Shown: positions 9,840 to 19,078 of the stretch, piece by piece | Position numbering within the stretch: position 1 is the first letter of the stretch | How the letters are laid out: each line of letters begins with the position of its first letter | NCBI RefSeq assembly: GCF_001542875.1 | Contig: NZ_LMAF01000001.1 | Span: forward strand, 434,001-498,000 | Direction of reading: 5' to 3' | DNA: 64,000 nucleotides | Source of the DNA: Erythrobacter sp. YT30 | GTDB taxonomy: Bacteria; Pseudomonadota; Alphaproteobacteria; Sphingomonadales; Sphingomonadaceae | Program-made: the position numbers and the translations under genes | Notes under the pieces: model-generated | Told to the model about the DNA's origin: nothing | Seen by the model: the letters and a program-made list of their open reading frames with translations, nothing else | Database searches by the model: none

Positions 9840-11024
9840 CTAGTGCCCCTGCTTGCGGCTCAACTCCCGCATCGCGTCGTCAAGCCCGTCGAGCGTCAGT
9901 GGGTACATCCGATCATTGACCAGCTCCTTCATCATCTTGGTCGATTGCGAATAGCCCCATTGCTTTTCGGGGACGGGGTTTAGCCAAACGGTCGCGGGGT
10001 AGGTGTCTGTCACCCGCTTCATCCAGGTGACGCCGGCTTCCTCGTTCATGTGCTCGACGCTTCCGCCTGCATGGGTGATTTCATAAGGGCTCATTGCGGC
10101 ATCGCCGACAAACACCACTTTGTAATCGTGGCCATATTTATGGAGCACATCCCATGTCTTGGTGCGTTCCTGCCAGCGGCGTTTGTTGTCCTTCCACACG
10201 CCTTCATAAAGGCAATTGTGAAAGTAGAAGAATTCTAGGTTTTTAAATTCCGCTGTCGCGGCGCTGAAAAGCTCTTCGACCAGCTTGATGAATGGGTCCA
10301 TAGAACCGCCCACATCGAGGAACAGGAGCAATTTCACAGCATTGCGGCGTTCCGGGCGCATATGGATATCAAGCCAGCCTTGTTTCGCTGTGCCTTCAAT
10401 CGTTGCATCGATATCAAGCTGATCGGGATTACCCTCGCGCGCAAAGCGCCTGAGCCGCCGCAACGCCATCTTAATATTGCGAGTTCCCAACTCCTTCGTG
10501 TTGTCGAGGTTTTTAAACTCGCGCTTTTCCCAGACCTTGATTGCGCGCTTGTGGCGGCTTTCCCCGCCAATACGGACGCCTTCGGGATTGTAGCCTGAAT
10601 TGCCAAACGGCGACGTGCCGCCGGTGCCAATCCATTTGTTGCCGCCCTGGTGGCGCTTTTCCTGTTCCTCGAGCCGCTTTTTCAGCGTCTCCATGATCTC
10701 ATCCCAATCGCCCAGCTTCTCGATCTCAGCCATTTCCTCTTCCGAGAGAAATTTTTCCGCGACCGCTTTCAGCCAGTCTTCGGGGATATCAACCGGGTTC
10801 TGCCCATAATCGGACATGATCCCTTTAAAGACCTTGTGGAACACCTGATCGAACCGATCGAGCAGCCCCTCATCCTTCACGAATGTCGCGCGGGAGAGGT
10901 AGTAAAACGCCTCTGGTGTCTGGTCGATCACATCGCGATCAAGCGCTTCGAGCAGTGTCAGATGCTCTTTGAAACTCGCGCCAATTCCGGCGGCCCGCAA
11001 TTCTTCTGTAAAGTTGAAAAACAT
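9840..11024 (-). CDS. VWA domain protein, CoxE-like
   Basis: About 394 aa with a C-terminal von Willebrand A-type domain whose metal site reads DVGGSM (237-242), a variant of DxSxS. The N-terminal half (FFNFTEELRAAG, a long acidic helical part with LKKRLEEQEKR) is typical of the CoxE/YeaD2-like proteins that work with MoxR AAA+ ATPases to insert cofactors or mature protein complexes. The partner ATPase lies at 12575-13429 on the same strand, but a chemotaxis gene sits between them. The start is uncertain: ATG at 11024 fits related proteins, 11045 is also possible. Confidence 0.8.
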   Translation of the reverse strand: MFFNFTEELRAAGIGASFKEHLTLLEALDRDVIDQTPEAFYYLSRATFVKDEGLLDRFDQVFHKVFKGIMSDYGQNPVDIPEDWLKAVAEKFLSEEEMAEIEKLGDWDEIMETLKKRLEEQEKRHQGGNKWIGTGGTSPFGNSGYNPEGVRIGGESRHKRAIKVWEKREFKNLDNTKELGTRNIKMALRRLRRFAREGNPDQLDIDATIEGTAKQGWLDIHMRPERRNAVKLLLFLDVGGSMDPFIKLVEELFSAATAEFKNLEFFYFHNCLYEGVWKDNKRRWQERTKTWDVLHKYGHDYKVVFVGDAAMSPYEITHAGGSVEHMNEEAGVTWMKRVTDTYPATVWLNPVPEKQWGYSQSTKMMKELVNDRMYPLTLDGLDDAMRELSRKQGH

Positions 11025-11146
11025 GAGCGCCGGACTAGCGCGCATCTGCCCGGCTGACCAGCCCAAAGGCGAATGCGCAAAATCCCTTAAACCTTCGCTA
11101 ACCAAGTTTGGATAGGCCCGCGCTATCAACAAGGGTCAATCAAATC

Positions 11147-12568
11147 ATGAAGCTAACCGACATCGACAAAACCAATTCCAAGGCATTGGAGAATATGCCG
11201 GAAAGCTGCGGGGCGGTGACTGTTGGCTGCACCGATATCGCCGGAATTGTCGAGGCGGTAATCCAATCATCGGAATCGCTAAGAGATCAGCACGATTCGC
11301 TGCGCGGAACTGTGGCTGCGCTTGAGGCTGACCAGTCCAAAGTCGCTGAAGCGAGCGATGAAGCGCGGCTTCTGTCTGAAAGAGCGATCGAGCGGTTGGG
11401 GGAAGGCACGGCGTTAATCCAGTCTTCGCTCGGCAAGATCAATTCTCTGCTCAATCTGGTAGACACTCTTGGACAGCACGTCACGAGCTTTTCCGCCGCT
11501 ATGGAGCAGGTCCGCCGCAGCGCGCAAGACATCGATGATATTGCTGAGACGACCAATATCCTCGCTCTTAATGCCACCATCGAAGCGATGCGGGCAGGCG
11601 AGGCAGGACGAACTTTTGCCGTCGTAGCGAGCGAAGTCAAAAGCCTCGCCAATGATACGCGCAGAGCGACTGAAGAAATCGCCCAGACTGTCAGCACGCT
11701 GGGTGATGAGGCGAGCGAGGTCATCGGCAAAATCGAAGCGGGTTCCACTGCGAGCGATGAAGCGAAGGAATCTGTAACGAAGATTGAGTCCACAATTCTC
11801 AATGTCGGAGAGCTCGTTGAAGAGGTCGACAAGCAGAACGACGTTATTGCTCGGTCGACGAGCACCATCAGCGGCCACGTCCATTCGGTGCAGGATGTGC
11901 TGAGCAGCTTCGATAAGGTCGCAAAAACCAACGAAGCACAACTCTATACCGCCAATGATCGCACCAAAGAACTTGAAATGACCGCGAACGATATGTTTGA
12001 TCAATTGGTGCAAGCGGGACTTTCACCGCGCGACAGCATCATGGTCGATCATGCGCTGGAAACCGTCAAAGAGCTGATCGGGGTTACGGAAGACAGCCTT
12101 TCAAAAGGCACAATCACATCCGATGCCGTCTTCGATCAAAATTACCAACGCATTGAAGGCTCTAATCCAGAACGCTTCACCACGCGCATGACGCCTTTCG
12201 CAGACAATCATTGGAAACCTATCCTGAACCGCATCGTGTCAGAAGTCGATGACTGTGTCGCCGCTGTTTGCGCTGACACCAATGGCCATATGCCAACACA
12301 TATCGATCGCTTTTCAGAAGCGCCGACAGGAGATTTGGTCCACGATACGCGGTTCTGCAGAAATGGGCGCATGGTCATGGACTTGGCGGACAAAGCTGCT
12401 GCCCAAAGCAACGCGCCTTATCGGATGTCAGTCTTCCGCCAGGAAGCTGATGGCCAAAATTATGTGATTGTGCGCAACGTCTATGTTCCCATCGTGATCA
12501 ACGGCCGTCGATGGGGAGACTTCAAATTCGCTTATATGTTCGGCGGATTTGAACACATGTTCAATTAA
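11147..12568 (+). CDS. soluble methyl-accepting chemotaxis protein
   Basis: A 473-aa protein with no membrane segment. A long coiled coil carries the kinase-control hairpin, with [16 protein letters not shown] and then [20 protein letters not shown]-terminal globular region ends with [17 protein letters not shown]. This order, signalling domain first and a PAS/Cache-like sensor last, is the reverse of classic transducers but is known among alphaproteobacterial cytoplasmic MCPs. It would control CheA in response to an internal signal; the ligand is unknown. Start ATG 11147 follows AAGGG. No other che genes are in the window. It separates the moxR and VWA genes. Confidence 0.85.
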   Translation: MKLTDIDKTNSKALENMPESCGAVTVGCTDIAGIVEAVIQSSESLRDQHDSLRGTVAALEADQSKVAEASDEARLLSERAIERLGEGTALIQSSLGKINSLLNLVDTLGQHVTSFSAAMEQVRRSAQDIDDIAETTNILALNATIEAMRAGEAGRTFAVVASEVKSLANDTRRATEEIAQTVSTLGDEASEVIGKIEAGSTASDEAKESVTKIESTILNVGELVEEVDKQNDVIARSTSTISGHVHSVQDVLSSFDKVAKTNEAQLYTANDRTKELEMTANDMFDQLVQAGLSPRDSIMVDHALETVKELIGVTEDSLSKGTITSDAVFDQNYQRIEGSNPERFTTRMTPFADNHWKPILNRIVSEVDDCVAAVCADTNGHMPTHIDRFSEAPTGDLVHDTRFCRNGRMVMDLADKAAAQSNAPYRMSVFRQEADGQNYVIVRNVYVPIVINGRRWGDFKFAYMFGGFEHMFN

Positions 12569-12574
12569 TGCCGA

Positions 12575-13429
12575 TCAAGTCGGATTGCGCCGCGCCATAA
12601 AGGCGAGGCGTTCGAACATCATCACGTCCTGCTCGTTTTTAAGCAATGCACCATGCAGCGGTGGGATTGCGCTGTTGGGGTTTGCATCCTGCAGGATTTC
12701 GAGCGGCATCTCCTCGTTGAGAAGCAGCTTTAGCCAGTCGAGCAGCTCGCTGGTTGAAGGCTTTTTCTTGAGGCCTGGCACGTCGCGCAGCTCGTAAAAG
12801 ATATCCATCGCTTTCTTGACAAGCGTCTTCTGGATGTCGGGGAAGTGCACATCAATGATCGACTGCATCGTCTCGCGGTCGGGAAACTTGATGTAGTGGA
12901 AGAAACAGCGGCGCAAGAATGCGTCTGGCAATTCTTTTTCGTTGTTTGAAGTGATCACCACGATCGGGCGTTCCTTCGCCTCGATGCGCTCCTGTGTTTC
13001 GTAAACATCGAAGCTCATCCGATCGAGCTCTTGGAGCAAATCGTTCGGAAATTCGATATCGGCCTTGTCGATCTCATCGATCAGGAGAACGGGGAGCTTC
13101 TCCGATGTGAATGCTTCCCACAATTTGCCCTGCTTGATGTAGTTACGAATGTCGTGGACACGCTCATCACCCAGTTGGCCATCGCGTAGACGCGCAACAG
13201 CATCATACTCATAGAGGCCCTGCTGGGCCTTGGTGGTCGACTTGATGTTCCATTCAATCAGCGGCGCGTCGATGGCCTGCGAAATCTCATGTGCAAGGAC
13301 TGTCTTACCTGTACCCGGCTCGCCCTTGACCAAAAGCGGACGGCGCAAAGTCACGGCGGCATTAACGGCAACTTTCAGATCTTCTGTCGCGATGTAATTG
13401 CTGGTGCCTTCGAAACGGGTATCGACCAT
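12575..13429 (-). CDS. MoxR-family AAA+ ATPase
   Basis: A 284-aa AAA+ protein with Walker A GEPGTGKT at 36-43, Walker B LLIDEI at 115-120 and a sensor-1 VITSNNEK segment. The sequence matches the MoxR branch that pairs with CoxE-like VWA proteins and acts as a chaperone for metallo-enzyme maturation. The VWA partner follows downstream on the same strand after a 1.5-kb gap filled by the oppositely oriented MCP gene. What complex it matures cannot be told; no cox or carbon-monoxide dehydrogenase genes are near. Confidence 0.88.
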   Translation of the reverse strand: MVDTRFEGTSNYIATEDLKVAVNAAVTLRRPLLVKGEPGTGKTVLAHEISQAIDAPLIEWNIKSTTKAQQGLYEYDAVARLRDGQLGDERVHDIRNYIKQGKLWEAFTSEKLPVLLIDEIDKADIEFPNDLLQELDRMSFDVYETQERIEAKERPIVVITSNNEKELPDAFLRRCFFHYIKFPDRETMQSIIDVHFPDIQKTLVKKAMDIFYELRDVPGLKKKPSTSELLDWLKLLLNEEMPLEILQDANPNSAIPPLHGALLKNEQDVMMFERLAFMARRNPT

Positions 13430-13513
13430 GAGTTTTCCTATGAGACTGAAATTTGTGCGGCGATAAGGGTCTGAGTGCGCACGCGCAAGGGGGAGTGCGC
13501 GGGGACTGGTTGT

Positions 13514-14848
13514 TTAGCGAGGTGCAGGGGCCATCTGTTGTGCCAAGATCAAAATGCGTTGAGCAAATCCGAGCAATTGCTGTGTGCTGATGTCGGCATC
13601 CGGATTGTTCCAGCCGAGGGTCAGAACATGGTCTATGCTGTTTTCATCGGTGAGAAGCCATGTAAGGTTGCGCACGCCCGGCTCTGATCCGCCTTTATGC
13701 CCAACATAAGTCCAACCGGTGAGGTATTCCTCGCCAATGCCTTTGTTGATGCCCATTATGTCGAAGGTTTGCGGATCAGCTGTCTGGCGCATGTATTTAA
13801 ACAGACGGATGAGGTCATTCGCGCTCGACAGCCATTCTACATCGATGCGGACAGGGTTTCCTGAAAAAGCCGCGAGGATCTCCGCCTGGCTGGGCGGAGC
13901 TGTCTCGATCGTCTCGAGAATGGCGAGACGTTCTTCGAGGGTGCCCTCAGCATAAGTCTCGAGCCGGGCCTTAACACCGCCTTTGAGCAGGAAAAGCTCG
14001 CGCGTCGTCAAGAGTGGCGCGCTCAGTTCCGGATTGGAATGGTCAGTAACGAGCATTATCTTGTAGACTCTCTCCCGCCCCAACAGATTGATGAGCTGAT
14101 CGGTCGCGGTGTTATCGCTGATCGACATCATCAGGCTGGCGTAGGTATACAGTGTCGCTGGCGATCCTTGGGGGAAATCCTGCATCATGCCGCTGGGATA
14201 GCTTTTGACGGATAGCGAGACGATATCATCCCAATTACGCGCTCCATCAGCGACTTCCTTGCCAAGCGCAGCGAGGACATAGAGTTTGAATGTCGAACCA
14301 AGCCCCAAAGGCGTATCTGCATTCAGTGACAGTGCAGGCGTATCGCCATTCATCGGACCGAAATAAGCGCTGACTGTGCCGGGAAGGGCGGCCAGATCGG
14401 CCTTCACTTTTTCGATGCTGTCGCCATCGGCAATAATGGGCTCAACCGTGGTGAAGAGCAGCTCACTCACCGCATAGTCTGCTGCAGGATCAATCGCGAT
14501 CCCGCCTTTGGCAATACCGCGTTCAAATCGCACTTCGTAAGCGGCTCGTGTGCCGATTCTGGGTTCCAGCCGCTCTACTTCGAGCGCGGCTCCATATTGC
14601 GTGACGAGTCCTTTAGCGAACCCCTTGATCTGTTCGGGCGATATTGCTGCTAGAAACCCGTCCGAGAAAACCTCCTCGGGTTCAATTTTGGCGTTGATCA
14701 GATCGATGACTTGCTCGGCGCGATCCTCAAGCGAGGAAAACTCCGCGCTTTCGCTGGCATCTGGCGTATGCTCCTGTGCCTGGATAGGCGTGAAAGCCCA
14801 CCCGAGTGCGAGCGCTATAGCGGCAAACAGACAAGCAGAATTGCGCAT
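13514..14848 (-). CDS. exported serine hydrolase, class A beta-lactamase fold
   Basis: About 444 aa with a signal peptide (residues 1-24, ending PIQAQ). An N-terminal small domain (about 40-135) resembles DUF3887-type domains. The hydrolase domain has STFK at 185-188 and SDN at 244-246, the first two active-site motifs of class A beta-lactamases. The third motif reads HKGG at 384-387 in place of KTG or KSG, and I see no clear ExxLN omega-loop. It may be a peptidase or esterase and not an antibiotic-destroying enzyme. I chose the ATG at 14848 because the signal peptide starts there; a longer form would run to 14938 into the next gene. Confidence 0.75.
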   Translation of the reverse strand: MRNSACLFAAIALALGWAFTPIQAQEHTPDASESAEFSSLEDRAEQVIDLINAKIEPEEVFSDGFLAAISPEQIKGFAKGLVTQYGAALEVERLEPRIGTRAAYEVRFERGIAKGGIAIDPAADYAVSELLFTTVEPIIADGDSIEKVKADLAALPGTVSAYFGPMNGDTPALSLNADTPLGLGSTFKLYVLAALGKEVADGARNWDDIVSLSVKSYPSGMMQDFPQGSPATLYTYASLMMSISDNTATDQLINLLGRERVYKIMLVTDHSNPELSAPLLTTRELFLLKGGVKARLETYAEGTLEERLAILETIETAPPSQAEILAAFSGNPVRIDVEWLSSANDLIRLFKYMRQTADPQTFDIMGINKGIGEEYLTGWTYVGHKGGSEPGVRNLTWLLTDENSIDHVLTLGWNNPDADISTQQLLGFAQRILILAQQMAPAPR

Positions 14849-14873
14849 CACAAAAATCTGTTTGGCGGCAGCA

Positions 14874-15239
14874 TCACACCGATAACGAAACCGCGATAAC
14901 GTAAAGCATATTGACGCCAAGCATGATAATCGTGGCAACCTTCCACCCAGCCCCTGCGCCGCTCATTCCCCGATCCCATGTCCATTTGAAGACTGCTCCG
15001 CCTGCCAATGCCGCAAGCACAATCGGCACCCACGCGGCTTGGGCAAGCAGGATCATCAAGAAGGCGCTTGATACGATGAAATGCAGAAAGAAGGCACCTG
15101 TGAACCAGACTATTGGAACTGGGCGATAGGCGGTGTCGGGCATTTCCCAATCGGGGAGCGAACTGTCTGGCCGTGATAAACGCCGATTACCCGCCATGAT
15201 ATCCTCTTCGCGGGGGTTGGGAAATTTGCGTTCGCTCAT
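14874..15239 (-). CDS. small membrane protein, unknown function
   Basis: A 121-aa protein with a charged N-terminus (about 40 residues) and three predicted membrane helices (roughly residues 40-64, 67-86 and 96-120). The ATG at 15239 overlaps the TGA of the preceding gene (ATGA), so it is translationally coupled to it. It is the third member of the parE - exported protein - membrane protein unit. I do not recognise the family. Confidence 0.65.
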   Translation of the reverse strand: MSERKFPNPREEDIMAGNRRLSRPDSSLPDWEMPDTAYRPVPIVWFTGAFFLHFIVSSAFLMILLAQAAWVPIVLAALAGGAVFKWTWDRGMSGAGAGWKVATIIMLGVNMLYVIAVSLSV

Positions 15240-15769
15240 TTGGCGTTGTCTTCTATCCTCACAAATGTGCCGCCATACCAATTGCCGGTGGCTTGCCCCC
15301 TGCTGTCATACTGGGTCGAGAACATCACATACGCATCATCTGACAACCAGACATGTCTGTAAACGCGATATGTCCCCTCAGGCTCATCAGAAAACCGAAT
15401 GCTCAGCGTTAGATTGCCTTTGTCATCGAGGCTGCCAGTACCATCGCCAAGTCTCGATGTGCCAAAATGCGATAGGTGCGCGACGGTTCCACTATTTTGG
15501 TCCAATGCCCAAAGGATATGGCCCTTGAAATCCACTGCATCCTCCTGACACAGTATAGTCATACCAGTGTTTACGCGTGCGCAGTCAGTGCGGTGCCCTG
15601 GAATTGACAGCGTCTGGAGCGTCGCTCCGTCCCAAATTTGCTCGAAGCGATCATCCTTGAGTGTCCAGCTGCCTTCAAACCGTTCGAACGGATAGGCTTC
15701 GTGCTCCTCCTCAGCCAAAGCGGGCGCAGTGAGAAAGGCAGCTAGGAGAGCAAGTCGCGCAAGGATCAT
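15236..15769 (-). CDS. exported protein of unknown function
   Basis: A 177-aa protein with a clear signal peptide (MILARLALLAAFLTAPALA). The mature part begins EEEHEAYPFERFEGSW, a beta-rich pattern with GSWTLKDDRFEQIW and a late YVMFSTQYDSRGQATGNWY. It looks like a lipocalin-like or DUF1579-type barrel, but that is a guess from hydrophobic alternation. Two cysteines (about 63 and 74) could form a disulfide in the periplasm. Its start overlaps the parE stop by 4 bp and its stop overlaps the next gene. Confidence 0.65.
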   Translation of the reverse strand: MILARLALLAAFLTAPALAEEEHEAYPFERFEGSWTLKDDRFEQIWDGATLQTLSIPGHRTDCARVNTGMTILCQEDAVDFKGHILWALDQNSGTVAHLSHFGTSRLGDGTGSLDDKGNLTLSIRFSDEPEGTYRVYRHVWLSDDAYVMFSTQYDSRGQATGNWYGGTFVRIEDNAK

Positions 15770-17754
15770 GCGTCGATCATCTCGCGGTCCACATCGCTTG
15801 CGTGGTTCTGGATGAAGTTGAAGCGGTGCTCTGGATTTCGACCCATCAATTGATCGACCAGCACTTTGACACTTGCACGGTCTTCAAATTCAGCGGGCAG
15901 AGTGATGCGAATGAGCGAACGTGTATCCGGGTTCATCGTCGTTTCGCGTAGCTGCTGCGGGTTCATTTCACCAAGACCCTTAAACCGACCCACTTCAACC
16001 TTCTTGCCTTTGAACACGGTCGCTTCCAGCTCAGCCCGATGCGCATCATCGCGAGCATAGCGGCTCTCTTTACCGGCGGTCAGGCGGTAGAGCGGGGGCT
16101 GAGCGAGGAACAAGTGCCCTTTGCGCACAAGATCAGGCATTTCTTGGAAAAAGAACGTCATCAATAACGTCGCGATATGCGCGCCATCGACATCGGCATC
16201 GGTCATGATGATCACGCGGTCATAGCGAAGGTTTTCTGCATCGCATTCCTTTCGCGTCCCACACCCAAGCGCGAGTGCAAGATCCGCGATTTCCGAATTG
16301 GCGCGAATTTTGTCGGCGGTTGCACTCGCAACATTCAGTATCTTGCCTCGTATCGGCAGGATTGCCTGCGTCTTGCGATTGCGCGCCTGTTTCGCGCTGC
16401 CGCCTGCTGAATCGCCCTCGACGATGAATAGCTCTGTTTCGGCGTCGCCTTCGCCCGAACAATCGGTCAGCTTACCGGGCAGGCGCAGCTTCTTGGCGTT
16501 GGTCACAGTCTTGCGCTTGATCTCGCGCTCTTGCTTGCGGCGCAGGCGCTCATCCATGCGCTCCATTACTTCGCCAAGCAGCGCATTTCCTCGGTCCATA
16601 TTGTCGGTGAGGAAGTGATCGAAGTGATCGCGCACTGCGTTTTCGACAAGGCGTGCGGCCTCGGGCGATGTCAGGCGATCCTTGGTTTGCGACTGGAATT
16701 GCGGATCACGGATAAAGACGCTCAGCATAACCTCGCATCCTGTCATCACATCATCGGCTGTGATGTCTTTGGCCTTTTTCGTGCCGGTAAGCTCGCCAAA
16801 TGCGCGCAGGCCTTTGGTCAGGGCCCCGCGAAGGCCCTGTTCATGCGTGCCGCCATCGGGGGTGGGGACGGTGTTACAATACCAACTGGTCGATCCATCA
16901 GAGAAAAGCGGCCAGGCAATCGCCCATTCGACGCGACCTTGAGAAGATCCGTCCGTCTCCGGGAAATCCTGATTGCCAGTGAAGGCCTGCGCGGTGACGC
17001 ATTCGCGCCCGCCGATTTGTTCAGCCAAGTGATCTGCAAGCCCACCTGGAAATTTGAACACAGCCTCGGCAGGGACATCCTCTGATGCAAGGCTCTCAGC
17101 GCACTTCCAACGGATTTCGACACCAGCGAACAGGTATGCTTTGGAGCGCGCCAGTTTGAATAGGCGATGCGGCTTGAATGCTCGATCGCCGAAAATCTCG
17201 GTATCGGGTGTAAATGCCACTGTTGTGCCACGCCGATTGGGTGCTGAACCGACAGTCTCAATCGGTCCAAGCGTCTGCCCCTTCGAGAATTCTTGCGCAT
17301 AAAGCTGCTTGTCACGCGCGACCTCTACTCTGGTGTGCGAGGAAAGCGCGTTCACAACGCTGACGCCTACGCCGTGGAGGCCGCCGCTTGTCGCGTAAGC
17401 CTTGCCTGAGAACTTGCCGCCCGAGTGCAAAGTTGAAAGGATCACTTCAAGCGTGGATTTGCCCGGAAACTTTGGGTGCTCATCTACGGGGATGCCGCGA
17501 CCGTTATCCGATATGGAAAGGCGATTGCCTTCCTCCAACCGTACCTCAATGCGGGACGCGTGGCCGGCAACCGCCTCATCCATTGCGTTATCGAGGACTT
17601 CTGCTGCCAAGTGATGCAGCGCGCGGTCATCGGTTCCACCAATATACATGCCGGGCCGGCGGCGCACAGGTTCGAGGCCCTCAAGGACTTCGATTGAGGA
17701 GGAATCATAATCGCCGCTGGACGCAGGCGTGCCATCAAACAAATCTTCGGACAT
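15766..17754 (-). CDS. parE: DNA topoisomerase IV subunit B
   Basis: A 662-aa GHKL ATPase/TOPRIM protein that, with ParC, unlinks daughter chromosomes. The ATPase motifs are LDNAMDEAVAG and the GRGIPVDEHPK box, followed by the GGLHGVG phosphate loop. The TOPRIM metal site shows IVEGDSAGGSAKQ and MTDADVDGAHI. Its length is well below that of GyrB (about 800), and VKFWN-type GyrB inserts are absent, so ParE is preferred. The stop overlaps the start of a small exported protein gene. Confidence 0.95.
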   Translation of the reverse strand: MSEDLFDGTPASSGDYDSSSIEVLEGLEPVRRRPGMYIGGTDDRALHHLAAEVLDNAMDEAVAGHASRIEVRLEEGNRLSISDNGRGIPVDEHPKFPGKSTLEVILSTLHSGGKFSGKAYATSGGLHGVGVSVVNALSSHTRVEVARDKQLYAQEFSKGQTLGPIETVGSAPNRRGTTVAFTPDTEIFGDRAFKPHRLFKLARSKAYLFAGVEIRWKCAESLASEDVPAEAVFKFPGGLADHLAEQIGGRECVTAQAFTGNQDFPETDGSSQGRVEWAIAWPLFSDGSTSWYCNTVPTPDGGTHEQGLRGALTKGLRAFGELTGTKKAKDITADDVMTGCEVMLSVFIRDPQFQSQTKDRLTSPEAARLVENAVRDHFDHFLTDNMDRGNALLGEVMERMDERLRRKQEREIKRKTVTNAKKLRLPGKLTDCSGEGDAETELFIVEGDSAGGSAKQARNRKTQAILPIRGKILNVASATADKIRANSEIADLALALGCGTRKECDAENLRYDRVIIMTDADVDGAHIATLLMTFFFQEMPDLVRKGHLFLAQPPLYRLTAGKESRYARDDAHRAELEATVFKGKKVEVGRFKGLGEMNPQQLRETTMNPDTRSLIRITLPAEFEDRASVKVLVDQLMGRNPEHRFNFIQNHASDVDREMIDA

Positions 17755-17832
17755 GGGCTTGATATAGGCAGTACGCTGTCCCCCTCACAAGAGAGGCCAA
17801 CACCTTATGCGCAATTGCTCGAAGCCTGCGCG

Positions 17833-19041
17833 TCAGCTGCCAAAGCTTTGCGGCGCAGCATCAACCTGAACGATCTCGCCAGAACGGATTTCGCGCACTT
17901 CGAGCGCCCGTTCCGCAATACCCTGTCGATTGAAGCGGAAAGCGCCATCAACGCCAAGGAAACCACCGCGATCATACAGCTGCGATTTGGGGAAAGGATC
18001 GCCCACACGCCAATCGCGTGCGACACGCAATGTCAGCAGAACTGCATCATAGCCAAGCGTCGCGATCCGATATGGCTTGTTGCCAAACCGTTGTTTATAG
18101 CTATCGGCGAAGCGGCGGAAGCGACCGTCGGACACGGCAGAAAAGAGAGCACCGTTCACATTGCTCGACTGAGCAAGCGAGGCCTCACCGCTCCACAATT
18201 CCGTGCCGAGCAGCCTCACACCTGATGCGCCGTCGCTGCGCAATTGACCTGCCGCCTGTGTCGCAAGCCTTGCGCCATCGGCGATCAAGACGGTGTCGTA
18301 TCCACCGCTTGACCGTAGGCGCTGCGCCGCGCTGACAATTGAGGTGTTGCCGCGCGCATATGTTTCGCTCGAAATCAGCTGGCCGCCATAGTCGCGAAGC
18401 GCGTTCTGAAGAGCACTGAACGACTTCTGACCGTAATCACCATCCGGCAGCAGTGCGGAAAAGCGGTTGGAACCATTCGACCGCGCATAACGGACTGTAC
18501 GCCGGATCGATTGTTCGGGAATATGGCCCATTACGAGCACATCCGCACTCGCGACGCTCGCATCGTTTGAGAATGCGATTGCGGGAACGCGGGCAGGACG
18601 AGCAGCCGCCTGAACCGCAGGCACATTGTCCGCAAGCAACGGGCCAAGGATCAGCTTGTTGCCATCTGCAATCGCCTGTCGCGCTGCGGCAGCAGCGCCG
18701 GTTGATGTATCATAAGTCGTTATGCGCAGATTGTTCGCATTGGTATCGAGCAGCGCCATTGTCGTTGCATTGGCAAGCGATTGTCCAACAGCACCCGTGT
18801 TTCCCGATGTTGGAAGCAGCAAGGCCACCCGGTGCCGCGTATCATCGGTGGGCAAGCCCGTGGTCGGCTGAGCGGTGGGGCTTGCAACCGGGGGGGGCGC
18901 ATCGGTCTGCGTTTTCGGGATCACCGAACAACCAGCCAGAACCACCGCGCCAATCGCGGCGGCCAGAGCATTTCGAGCCGCTCGGCCAAAGCCGGAGCGC
19001 GACGATGCCGCCGCTGAAATGCGAAAATCCATATCTTTCAT
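17833..19041 (-). CDS. penicillin-binding protein activator, LpoA-like lipoprotein
   Basis: This 402-aa lipoprotein has the lipobox LAGC (Cys38). After a Pro/Thr-rich linker, residues 70-395 form a type I periplasmic-binding-protein fold (RVALLLPTSGNTGAVG ... LILGPLLADNVPAV ... YRIATLGYDAV). In Gammaproteobacteria LpoA reaches from the outer membrane to activate PBP1A. The divergent placement next to rsmI and yraN matches the E. coli neighbourhood, which supports the call. The linker codons include a run of eight C on the coding strand (18890-18897). Confidence 0.8.
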   Translation of the reverse strand: MKDMDFRISAAASSRSGFGRAARNALAAAIGAVVLAGCSVIPKTQTDAPPPVASPTAQPTTGLPTDDTRHRVALLLPTSGNTGAVGQSLANATTMALLDTNANNLRITTYDTSTGAAAAARQAIADGNKLILGPLLADNVPAVQAAARPARVPAIAFSNDASVASADVLVMGHIPEQSIRRTVRYARSNGSNRFSALLPDGDYGQKSFSALQNALRDYGGQLISSETYARGNTSIVSAAQRLRSSGGYDTVLIADGARLATQAAGQLRSDGASGVRLLGTELWSGEASLAQSSNVNGALFSAVSDGRFRRFADSYKQRFGNKPYRIATLGYDAVLLTLRVARDWRVGDPFPKSQLYDRGGFLGVDGAFRFNRQGIAERALEVREIRSGEIVQVDAAPQSFGS

Positions 19042-19078
19042 TCTTGCCGACCCCTCTGCGCTGGTTCAATGACCCCTT

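Noticed and set aside
13514..14848. Annotation as an antibiotic-resistance beta-lactamase
   Set aside because: The KTG motif is replaced by KGG and the ExxLN motif is not clear, so only the fold family is supported.
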